Below, one piece after another: positions 22,156 to 28,330 of a DNA stretch of 64,000 nucleotides; position 1 is the stretch's first letter, and each line of letters begins with the position of its first letter. Made by a program: the position numbers and the translations under genes. Below the pieces are notes generated by a model. The model worked only from the letters and a program-made list of their open reading frames with translations. It ran no database searches and was not told the origin of the DNA. The DNA is from Methylomonas koyamae (lineage in GTDB: Bacteria > Pseudomonadota > Gammaproteobacteria > Methylococcales > Methylomonadaceae). The stretch covers positions 1 to 64,000 of the forward strand of contig NZ_LUUK01000151.1 in NCBI RefSeq assembly GCF_001644025.1, written 5' to 3'.

Positions 22156-23541
22156 TTACCATTGCGATAGGCGCACGTTAAAACGATGGCCCTTGATCTT
22201 GCCTTTGCGTAAACAGGCCAATGCCAGGTCGGCACGGTCGCGTTTGATCGCGACGTAAGCCTGCTTATCGAACACGTCGATTTTGCCGACTTCGCCGCCG
22301 GCTATGCCGCCGGCGCCGGTCAGGGCGCCCAGAATGTCGCCGGGCCGCATCTTGTCCTTGCGGCCGCCGTCTATCCACAAAGTCACCATCGGCGGCTCGT
22401 AGCGTTCCTCGCGGTCGAGTCGGAACGGCGCGACTTCGTCCCACCGCGCGCCGACATTCATATAGTCTTCGATAGCTTTTACCCGGTTTAACTCGGCATC
22501 GCCGACCAGACTCAAAGCCAGCCCCTTGGCGCCGGCCCGGCCGGTGCGACCGATGCGATGCACGTAGACTTCCGGATCGAACGGCAGCTCGTAATTAATC
22601 ACCGCTTGCATGTCTTTAATATCCAAGCCCCTGGCCGCCACGTCTGTGGCGACCAAGATCGAGCAACTTTTGTTGGCGAAGCGCACCAATACCTGATCTC
22701 TATCCTTTTGCTCCAGGTCGCCGTGTAGGGCTTGTACCGAAAAACCGCAGTGAGCCAAGGTGTCGGCTACGTCCTGGCACTCGCGTTTGGTGTTGCAAAA
22801 CACCACCGTCGATTCGGGGCGATGATAGGCCAGCATATAACCCAAGGCATTTAGCCGCTTGTTCTTGTCGATCCGGTGAAAACGCTGTTCGATGTCGTTG
22901 TCGCGGTGGCTGGCTTCGACACTGACCGACACCGGTCTGAACTGAAAGCGTTGGCTCAAGGCTCGCACGGCCTCTGAATACGTTGCCGAAAACAACAGGG
23001 TTTGGCGGTGGCTAGGCGCGTGGGAAATCACATCGGTGATGATATCGGCGAAACCCATGTCCAGCATGCGGTCGGCTTCGTCCAGCACCAACACTCTCAG
23101 GTGCTCCAGCCGTAAGCTGTGTTTTTGCAGATGCTCCCATAAGCGGCCCGGCGTACCGACCACCACGTGCGCGCCGTGCTCCAGCGAGGCACGCTGCGAC
23201 GTAAACGGCGCTCCGCCACACAATACGAGTACCTTGATGTTTTGGGTAAGGCGGGCCAGCTGGCGGATTTCCTTGCAAACTTGATCGGCTAGCTCGCGCG
23301 TAGGGCAAATCACCATTGCCTGGACTTTAAAACTGTTCGAATCCAGTCGCGATAACAAGCCAATGCCGAACGCGGCGGTCTTGCCGCTACCTGTTTTTGC
23401 CTGGGCGATGACGTCCTTGTTTTCAAGTATATGCGGTAGAGTTTCGGCCTGGATGGCTGTCATGCGGGTATAACCCAGGGATTCGATGTTTTCCAGCAGA
23501 GCCGGCTTTAACGACAGGGAACAAAATTCAGGTGTATTCAC
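22156..23541 (-). CDS. dbpA: ATP-dependent RNA helicase DbpA
   Basis: DEAD-box RNA helicase of 461 residues acting in 50S ribosome maturation at 23S rRNA hairpin 92. Motifs in order: the Q motif (MTAIQAETLP), motif I AKTGSGKT at 48-55, Ia PTRELADQV, Ib TPGRL, motif II DEAD in LVLDEADRMLDMGF, motif III SAT, motif V RGLDI, motif VI HRIGRTGRAG. The C-terminal ~75 residues (GGRKDKMRPGDILGALTG ... IKGHRFNVRLS) form the DbpA-type RNA-binding domain that gives rRNA specificity. Length and architecture are normal. Monocistronic, left of the dif/prophage region. Confidence 0.93.
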   Translation of the reverse strand: MNTPEFCSLSLKPALLENIESLGYTRMTAIQAETLPHILENKDVIAQAKTGSGKTAAFGIGLLSRLDSNSFKVQAMVICPTRELADQVCKEIRQLARLTQNIKVLVLCGGAPFTSQRASLEHGAHVVVGTPGRLWEHLQKHSLRLEHLRVLVLDEADRMLDMGFADIITDVISHAPSHRQTLLFSATYSEAVRALSQRFQFRPVSVSVEASHRDNDIEQRFHRIDKNKRLNALGYMLAYHRPESTVVFCNTKRECQDVADTLAHCGFSVQALHGDLEQKDRDQVLVRFANKSCSILVATDVAARGLDIKDMQAVINYELPFDPEVYVHRIGRTGRAGAKGLALSLVGDAELNRVKAIEDYMNVGARWDEVAPFRLDREERYEPPMVTLWIDGGRKDKMRPGDILGALTGAGGIAGGEVGKIDVFDKQAYVAIKRDRADLALACLRKGKIKGHRFNVRLSQW

Positions 23542-23649
23542 AATGGGTCGATTATTGGGGCAGAGCGGCGCGTTTATCGCGATGGTCGCTCATGATAACT
23601 GTCCGCCCGATTAGGCGTTAGTTTTTTGGGTGGGGGCTCTGAGCGTGGA

Positions 23650-23751
23650 TGCGAAGCCTTTCAAGAAACCGGTATCGATATTGATGTCTTTACGGTGATT
23701 TGCCTTTGGGATTGGTCGCAAATCACCGATTCTGCCTAGTATCCGGAATAA
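23650..23751 (+). pseudogene. C-terminal remnant of a DUF29 gene (earlier inovirus)
   Basis: Thirty-odd codons align in frame with the last part of the intact DUF29 gene at 31428-31853 (both share EAFQETGIDID and the WDW.QITD core), including the final YPE and stop codon. One codon is a premature TAG where the intact gene has Tyr. No upstream part of the gene remains. This marks the left end of the older phage debris. Confidence 0.8.
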
Positions 23752-23782
23752 TCGTCAGCTGTCACGATAAACCAGCCAAACT

Positions 23783-24005
23783 TCCATGCAGTCCGGCCAG
23801 CGCAGCCAGAGGAACGCCCGCACGGGAAAGCGCCTCGAACATGTCCGCTACGCCAATTACCAGATAGCCGGATCTACAACACAGCAGGGCTTCACGCGTT
23901 CCGCTTTTCAACAAGGCTCGAACCTCGATAAGGCAGAAGCGCGCCGTGACGTGTAGCTACATTGGGAGACTGTCCGGACGCGAAGCACCGGAGCCGTAAG
24001 GCAGT
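23783..24005 (+). other. degenerate copy of the inovirus non-coding region
   Basis: This stretch matches 32068-32306 of the intact prophage over most of its length, beginning with TGCAGTCCGGCCAGCG, then CGCCCGCACGGGAA, CTTTTCAACA(A/G)GGCTCGAAC and AGGCAGAAGCGC. Small indels and substitutions are spread throughout. One arm of the hairpin seen in the intact copy is broken here. It follows the DUF29 remnant as in the intact phage, except that the tiny zinc-finger gene is missing between them. Confidence 0.75.
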
Positions 24006-24018
24006 CGGATCACCGCTG

Positions 24019-24810
24019 ATGGTTTTTGATTTTGCGAAAACCCGGCACGAGTGGGCGCCCGACGACGCCGTGTTGTTCTTTAACGAGGTGCAGAACGTGT
24101 ACGAAACACCGGAAGCGATGGTCAGGCGTCGGATGGCCATTTTCCGATCAGCCAGGTCATCGTGACGGTGACGACCTGGCCAAGTTTGTCCAATAAGACC
24201 GACGCCGTCAAGAGCGGCTACAAGCTGCCCAAACACGTGTTCGAGCTGTACAAGTCGGCGAGCCTGCATACCAAGCAAGAACGCAAGTTACCCGTTCAGG
24301 TGTATATCCTAGCCGCGTGTCTGGTGGGGTTGGTCTTGGTCGGCATGCGCTTTAAGGCCCGTTATGATCAAATCACGTCTCCAGTGGAAAATGTTGTCGC
24401 GGATCCGGGTCAAATGTCCAATTCTGAACCGCTTGTTAGTCAAGATGTCAATAACGCAAAAAACATGCCTTAATCAGATTTTAGAGATAGTTCTTAAAAA
24501 AGATGGCATGCAATTTGATTATAATCCGACTATTGCGAACATCCCCGAGTCCGCGCCGGCGTTTGCCGACCTGGCAAAGCCGGTCACGTTCCCGCGCTTA
24601 TCCGGTTGCGTCGTCGATCTTCGCCAGCCCGAGGGCTGTCGTTGCTACACGCAGCAAGCGACGCCTTATTTTGTCAGCCCGGACCAGTGCCGCGCGTTCG
24701 TGAAGTACGGCCGTTTCGATCCTTACCGCGATACGCCGGCCAGCGTTGCGAGTTCTGGTAGCGGCCGCGACACGCGGTCCGACGCTACGGCTTCACGTCC
24801 GGCGTCTTAG
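24019..24810 (+). pseudogene. frameshifted, internally deleted zot gene of a second inovirus type
   Basis: Pieces of a Zot (pI) assembly ATPase appear in alternating frames. First a Walker-B-like WAPDDAVLFFNEVQN (frame of 24019). After a shift near 24160 comes the juxtamembrane VFELYKSASLHTKQERK and membrane helix VYILAACLVGLVLVGMRF. After another shift near 24470 comes the Cys-rich tail FPRLSGCVVDL ... CRCYTQQATPYFVSPDQC ... YGRFDPY, typical of Xanthomonas-type phage Zot. The Walker A region and much of the middle are gone. The intact prophage's Zot lacks this tail, so the remnant comes from a different phage lineage. Confidence 0.75.
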
Positions 24811-24822
24811 TCGCCGGCATTC

Positions 24823-24831
24823 GTTACAGGT
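24823..24831 (+). promoter_or_regulatory. GTTACAGGT half-site before the remnant zinc-finger gene
   Basis: Same nine bases, followed by TTCCG, as at 31884-31892 in the intact prophage; part of the GTTACA-N-GTAAC motif family. Confidence 0.45.
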
Positions 24832-24863
24832 TTCCGTTAGTCAGCGATGATTCACCGTATCGG

Positions 24864-24998
24864 ATGAGGCGTATCGCCTTGCTTTGTCCTGTTTGTATGC
24901 GTCGAATGGTCGGCGGTTCTCGCGGCCCGCAGCCTCGTTATTGCTCGCCGGCTTGCCGTCAGAAAGCTTATCGTCGGCGCGAGCCGCCTTCCTCCTAA
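24864..24998 (+). CDS. tiny zinc-finger protein (copy in the older phage remnant)
   Basis: 44-codon frame with ATG at 24864. It carries CPVC near the start and RYCSPACRQKAYRRR near the end, i.e. a CxxC...CxxxC zinc-binding pattern with a basic tail. It is clearly homologous to the 54-residue protein at 31899-32063, which shares PRYCSxACRQKAYRRR. It is shorter at the N-terminus and may or may not be expressed, but the Cys pattern and frame are preserved although neighbouring phage genes have decayed. Ends 7 bp before the left dif-like site. Confidence 0.5.
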   Translation: MRRIALLCPVCMRRMVGGSRGPQPRYCSPACRQKAYRRREPPSS

Positions 24999-25363
24999 GG
25001 CCGCGACTTCGTATAATGTACATTATCGACAAAAACACCGGATTCTTGCCGCAAAAAATCGCCGCCAGTCCATGCCAACGATATAGCCAGTACCACCCCA
25101 GCGGCTACATTTAAACGCCGCGCTAGCGCGTCCCACGCGCTCTTGGTATCACCTTCACTTCTTGCCATTGCGGCGGCCAGCAGTAACTCTCCGCGATCCA
25201 CGCCTAATAGGTCGGCCATTTTAATGGCCGTTTCGTCGGAAACCTGACCTCTTTTTCTCATGTTTGACAACGATTCCTTTCTAATTTCTAGCCTTTTTGC
25301 AGTTGCGTAATCACTTCCGGTTTTTGCTTTTAAATCTTCAAAGTATTCGTTGATTGTTCTCAT
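24995..25363 (-). CDS. inovirus HTH regulator (DUF3693-like) with membrane helix
   Basis: 122-residue protein at the left prophage end. The N-terminal half is a helix-turn-helix of the type annotated DUF3693 in inoviruses (INEYFEDLKAKTG ... ESLSNMRKRGQVSDETAIKMADLLGVDRGELLLAA); the C-terminal half has a membrane helix (VAAGVVLAISLAWTGG). It is probably a lysogeny or replication repressor, by position opposite the replication genes. The last ~12 codons are encoded by the dif-like site and the few bases beyond it, so the C-terminus differs between integrated and circular phage. Ribosome site AAGGTG precedes the ATG. The upstream 53-codon gene ends 3 nt before it. Confidence 0.7.
   Translation of the reverse strand: MRTINEYFEDLKAKTGSDYATAKRLEIRKESLSNMRKRGQVSDETAIKMADLLGVDRGELLLAAAMARSEGDTKSAWDALARRLNVAAGVVLAISLAWTGGDFLRQESGVFVDNVHYTKSRP
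25006..25033. repeat. left dif-like attachment site of the prophage
   Basis: 28 bp: XerC-type arm ACTTCGTATAA identical to that of the dif site at 32791, centre TGTACA (dif: TGTATA), then TTATCGACAAA, which has diverged from the XerD arm TTATGTTAAAT. This is the pattern expected of a phage attachment site recombined with dif by XerC/XerD. Confidence 0.8.
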
Positions 25364-25366
25364 TTT

Positions 25367-25528
25367 TCACCTTCCTAAGGCCAGGTCTACTAGGAACTTT
25401 GTTACGGTCATTATTAGCGCTATTCCTATCATTCTGCCGATCATATAAGCAATTGTTTTCTCATCGTTATTTTTGTTAGTGGGCGGCGTTTTCTCTCTAT
25501 CTACTTTGTACCAAGCTTTGTCTTCCAT
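25367..25528 (-). CDS. small inovirus membrane protein
   Basis: 53-residue protein starting at the ATG at 25528 (a longer TTG-started version begins at 25555). A charged N-terminal half (MEDKAWYKVDREKTPPTNKN) is followed by one membrane helix (IAYMIGRMIGIALIMTVTKFLVDLAL). The stop is 3 nt before the regulator ATG, so both come from one leftward transcript. Both products have a membrane helix and may act together. No family recognised. Confidence 0.5.
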   Translation of the reverse strand: MEDKAWYKVDREKTPPTNKNNDEKTIAYMIGRMIGIALIMTVTKFLVDLALGR

Positions 25529-25547
25529 TCGATTTTTCCGCTTCAGG

Positions 25548-25626
25548 GTATTCAATTTGACAACTTACGCTTGACTTCTCTTTAAAGCAAGGTTTTCAAT
25601 ATGACTACCGTATTCGTATTGAATAC
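25548..25626. promoter_or_regulatory. divergent phage promoter region with inverted operator-like sites
   Basis: GTATTCAAT at 25548-25556 reappears inverted as ATTGAATAC at 25618-25626, and the second copy belongs to a perfect inverted repeat GTATTC-N5-GAATAC (25610-25626). Between them lies TTGACT (25571-25576) with an AT-rich candidate -10 (TTCAAT) about 18 bp downstream, facing the replication genes. This is the layout expected for a repressor-controlled lysogeny switch. Confidence 0.55.
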
Positions 25627-25650
25627 CGTGTTTTACATAGAGGCGAAGCT

Positions 25651-25923
25651 ATGAACATTCCTGGTCACAAACTCTGTTTTTTCCTTCGAAGCCTACCCAA
25701 GCTGGTTTGCAAGCTCCGACGCTTACCCTACTCGGCCCTTCGCGGTCGCCCTGTTGCCGTATCGATAGAGCAGGGCGGCACCCGCCGCGTTTGTTGTCAT
25801 GTTTGCCTTGAACAAGGCTTTACCAGGCTTGCCTACTCCGGCGAACTGGTCCCTTGCGTTACTTGCGGTGGTCGCGGTGCTCTGCTGATGACCGAGCTCG
25901 AATTCAACGAACTCCCGTTCTGA
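25651..25923 (+). CDS. inovirus zinc-ribbon protein
   Basis: 90-residue basic protein, first gene of the rightward phage operon. The C-terminal half has two cysteine pairs (CCHVC ... CVTCGGRGA), the second like the CxxCxGxG of DnaJ-type zinc ribbons. The N-terminus is rich in Arg/Lys. A nucleic-acid-binding role in early phage expression is likely but inferred. The next gene starts 2 nt after its stop. Confidence 0.55.
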   Translation: MNIPGHKLCFFLRSLPKLVCKLRRLPYSALRGRPVAVSIEQGGTRRVCCHVCLEQGFTRLAYSGELVPCVTCGGRGALLMTELEFNELPF

Positions 25924-25924
25924 T

Positions 25925-26302
25925 ATGCGTCCGTCCATCTACGAACTCGCCGCTTACGCCATCGACCACGCCGACCGCTCGCACCTCGAGCCGCCGCCGG
26001 TCGTTCCTAGTCCTCCGCAGCCTAAATTGTCGCTCGCCCGTCCCAGCTATTACCGTTACCGCGTCAACATGCTGGACGGTTTGCCCGAGCCGGTTCGCCA
26101 ATGGCAAGTCGGCATTTGTGACGACGTATCCCGCGCCGCCGAAATCGCTTACCGAAAAGCTCGCGGCATTTACGTTCCGAACATGCTGGAGCTGTCTAAC
26201 GAAAAACTGGCTTCACTCAGCGGCAAAAAGTGTGAAAGTGCTAGTGACACTCACACTTTACCCCGGAAGTCCGGGGTAAATATCACCTTTGGGACGGTCT
26301 AA
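25925..26302 (+). CDS. inovirus hypothetical protein
   Basis: 125-residue soluble protein, not recognised. It has a proline-rich early segment (EPPPVVPSPPQPK) and no cysteine pairs, signal peptide or membrane helix. Near the end of the gene the DNA carries two inverted repeats, GTGAAAGTGCTAGTGAC/ACTCACACTTT-like and ACCCCGG/CCGGGGT (about 26229-26279), which could form hairpins just before the replication gene. ATG immediately after the previous stop and stop 2 nt before the replication initiator ATG show tight coupling. Confidence 0.55.
   Translation: MRPSIYELAAYAIDHADRSHLEPPPVVPSPPQPKLSLARPSYYRYRVNMLDGLPEPVRQWQVGICDDVSRAAEIAYRKARGIYVPNMLELSNEKLASLSGKKCESASDTHTLPRKSGVNITFGTV
26229..26279 (+). 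promoter_or_regulatory. hairpin-forming sequence ahead of the replication gene
   Basis: AAAGTGTGA at 26227-26235 pairs with TCACACTTT at 26250-26258, and TACCCCGG (26259-26266) with CCGGGGTA (26272-26279). Two adjacent hairpins lie within the 3' end of the upstream coding region. No T-run follows, so they may tune translation or mark an origin structure rather than terminate. Confidence 0.5.
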
Positions 26303-26304
26303 AG

Positions 26305-27429
26305 ATGTTTATCGATTGGCTGTCTTGCTATCAAGATTACGACTTCGACTTGCCTGTTATAGCCGCCGATGGCTATGCCTATATTGATTTCGTTACAGAC
26401 GTTAAACAAGCCAGACAAAACCGGGTCAAACACGAAGGCAGCTTTTCAACGTCGATTCAGATTCAGGTGCGTGGCCGTCGTGTTTACGTGTCTGGTAATC
26501 CATCTCGCTTTGATCGCCTGGACAATCTTTTCGGCCTATCAACTATCGATCAGTGCGTTGCCGTCTACAACGGTATTTTGGCAAGCCTTGGCCTGCCTGC
26601 TTTCACACGTTGTACTTTCTCGGGTTTCCGTGAAACTCAAAAAGAGGATGGATCGATCGCGCTCACGCCGTTTGTTGATGGCTTAGTGATTACCGAGGTT
26701 CACTGTACTACGAACGTTGCGGTAGGCGAGGGCAGTACTGACGCGTACCTGAAAGCCATCGCCATGCTGCCGTATCGCAACTCCGTTCCACGCCTTCACA
26801 CCAACGGCAAGACCACCGATTGGCTCAGTAAGCAAGGCAATGCCCGCGACCTGTACGCCAAGGTCTACGAAAAAGCCAACGAACTGCGTCTGCATTCTCT
26901 ACCGATTATTAAAAAACGCTACGGCGAACATTCCGACGAATATCAATATCTCGCCGCTCTGGCGGATTATTGCGACCAAACCGGGGCCGTCCGTTTTGAA
27001 CAAAAGTTTCGCTCGTCATTCCTGCGAAAAAACAATCTCCAGTTTTGGGGCTTGTCTGATTACACCGACCTTAAACAATTACATGAACAATTCCTAGGCA
27101 TAGATGAAAAACTAAAGGTGTCCGCCATGAATCTACAGACATTAACTGAAACATTGCTTTCTGAAGGCATTTGCAAAAGTACCCAATCCGCTAATTCTAC
27201 GGCTTTGTATGCCATTAATTGGATGAATGGCGAAAAGTTCGACTTGAATAAAACCCAGGTCCAAACCAATCGCGCTCGTCTTCGTAAAATCGGTATTGAT
27301 ATTGCAAAGCCCTGCAATCTAACTGTATTTAGTCCGGTAATCGTTAAAGAGGTTATCGAGATTGAAAAAAGAGCATTAACCCCGCCGGCTTTTTACCGGC
27401 ATCCAAACCACTTGCGGCTAGCCGCTTAA
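26305..27429 (+). CDS. phage replication initiation protein (gene II/X family)
   Basis: 374-residue rolling-circle replication initiator of the Phage_CRI/gpII type. Such proteins nick the viral strand at the plus origin through a tyrosine and rejoin it. The N-terminal MFIDWLSCYQDYDFDLPV, the middle RFDRLDNLFGLSTIDQC and the C-terminal NLTVFSPVIVKEVIE are in the usual arrangement for inovirus initiators (an IDWL start with a central YxxK-like YAKVYEKANEL segment near residue 190). It sits in the normal place before the ssDNA-binding protein. Confidence 0.82.
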   Translation: MFIDWLSCYQDYDFDLPVIAADGYAYIDFVTDVKQARQNRVKHEGSFSTSIQIQVRGRRVYVSGNPSRFDRLDNLFGLSTIDQCVAVYNGILASLGLPAFTRCTFSGFRETQKEDGSIALTPFVDGLVITEVHCTTNVAVGEGSTDAYLKAIAMLPYRNSVPRLHTNGKTTDWLSKQGNARDLYAKVYEKANELRLHSLPIIKKRYGEHSDEYQYLAALADYCDQTGAVRFEQKFRSSFLRKNNLQFWGLSDYTDLKQLHEQFLGIDEKLKVSAMNLQTLTETLLSEGICKSTQSANSTALYAINWMNGEKFDLNKTQVQTNRARLRKIGIDIAKPCNLTVFSPVIVKEVIEIEKRALTPPAFYRHPNHLRLAA

Positions 27430-27452
27430 ACTCAACCCGTAGAGGTAAAACC

Positions 27453-27782
27453 ATGCATGTCGTGATTGAAAAAGATGAATTAATTAAAGACCAGATAACC
27501 AGCCGCAAGAATGGTCAGGTCTTTTATGTTGCCGAACAACCTGCGCTGATGTTTGTTGACCACAGTGAATACCCTTTTCATTTCAAGCTTCGCCTTGCGT
27601 TCGAAGATAGTCAGCAAGCACGTGATTCTGTCGGCCCGGTGGCTAAAGGAAAATACATGCTCGCGGATTCCGCCTTTGCCGTGAGTCGTTTTGGCGAATT
27701 AGCGTTACAGATAACGCCAAAACATCTTAAGCCTTATTCCGTCTCTTCTGCGGTGAATATCCCCCGCAGTTCGGCGGCTTAA
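27453..27782 (+). CDS. inovirus ssDNA-binding protein (gpV-like)
   Basis: 109-residue protein between replication and coat genes, the normal site of the G5P-type ssDNA-binding protein that coats new viral strands before assembly. It is rich in beta-structure and aromatic residues (GQVFYVAEQPALMFVDHSEYPFHFKLRL). A ribosome site GAGGTAAAA precedes the ATG. Assignment rests on position, size and general similarity to G5P helix-destabilising proteins. Confidence 0.65.
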   Translation: MHVVIEKDELIKDQITSRKNGQVFYVAEQPALMFVDHSEYPFHFKLRLAFEDSQQARDSVGPVAKGKYMLADSAFAVSRFGELALQITPKHLKPYSVSSAVNIPRSSAA

Positions 27783-27794
27783 TCCGTGGTTGAA

Positions 27795-27923
27795 ATGTTG
27801 TCTGGTTGGGTCAACCTCCCAACTGCCTCGGTCACTGGCGAGGCAAGCCTGGAGTATTTGCTGGCTTGCGGCCTCGCCGTTGTAGTGTTCGCGTTAGGTT
27901 TCCAATCGGGTCAACAACGATGA
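27795..27923 (+). CDS. tiny inovirus membrane protein, candidate minor coat protein
   Basis: 42-residue protein starting at the ATG at 27795. A short polar N-terminus is followed by one membrane helix (LEYLLACGLAVVVFALGF) and a QSGQQR tail. Its stop overlaps the next tiny gene by 4 nt (ATGA). Two very small membrane proteins directly before the major coat gene are characteristic of the gpVII/gpIX tip proteins of filamentous phages. Confidence 0.65.
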   Translation: MLSGWVNLPTASVTGEASLEYLLACGLAVVVFALGFQSGQQR

Positions 27924-28030
27924 GCGCGGGCGCTTGGTTTGTTGGCTTTCTGGTCCTGATGTGGCTGTCTGGGTACGCCTTGGGGCGTATCTTTCTTAAC
28001 CTTCGACAATTCGTCGAAAAATCAAAATAG
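27920..28030 (+). CDS. tiny inovirus membrane protein, candidate second minor coat protein
   Basis: 36-residue protein, ATG at 27920 inside ATGA overlapping the previous stop. One membrane helix (WFVGFLVLMWLSGYALGRIF) and a basic tail (LRQFVEKSK). Probable gpIX/gpVII-like tip protein needed to start virion assembly. The longer frame from 27806 is rejected because it overlaps the previous gene and its added part has no coding logic. Confidence 0.65.
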   Translation: MSAGAWFVGFLVLMWLSGYALGRIFLNLRQFVEKSK

Positions 28031-28038
28031 GTGAAAAC

Positions 28039-28263
28039 ATGTCTAAATTAGGCAAAATTGCTGTTGTTGTATCCTCAACCGTTGCCACTGCCTCTACTCA
28101 AGCGGCCGGACTGGAGGCTACCGACTTCGGATCGATACAGGTCGATACCATTGCCACGCTCGGCGTTGCTGCCGGCATCGGTATTGCGATTATGGTCGCC
28201 GGTCTCGGTTGGGACGTGGGTATCTCCGCCGTTAAAAAGTTCGTGAAGCGTGGCGCGAAGTAA
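28039..28263 (+). CDS. inovirus major coat protein (pVIII-like)
   Basis: 74-residue precursor. Signal peptide MSKLGKIAVVVSSTVATASTQA with cleavage near Ala 22 leaves about 50 residues. The mature part has an acidic N-terminus (LEATDFGSIQVD), a central hydrophobic helix (IATLGVAAGIGIAIMVAGLGWDVGI) and a basic C-terminus (KKFVKRGAK) that faces DNA in the filament: the pVIII blueprint. A ribosome site AGGTGAAA precedes it and a strong hairpin follows, which would favour high expression relative to downstream genes. Confidence 0.88.
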   Translation: MSKLGKIAVVVSSTVATASTQAAGLEATDFGSIQVDTIATLGVAAGIGIAIMVAGLGWDVGISAVKKFVKRGAK

Positions 28264-28270
28264 TCCGCAA

Positions 28271-28312
28271 GGCGGGGCGGCCGGCGCAGCCGGACGGCCC
28301 GCCATTCCCTTT
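28271..28312 (+). terminator. GC-rich hairpin between major coat and adsorption genes
   Basis: GGCGGG and GGCCGGC pair with GCCGGAC and GCCCGCC around a short loop (28271-28293), followed by ATTCCCTTTATTT. It sits exactly where filamentous phages have the central terminator that limits read-through from gene VIII into gene III. Confidence 0.65.
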
Positions 28313-28330
28313 ATTTCGTAGGGGCTATCC

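Noticed and set aside
23542-23650. Search for a third dif-like site at the far left of the phage debris
   Set aside because: No sequence with recognisable XerC and XerD arms is present; the outer end of the older element appears lost.
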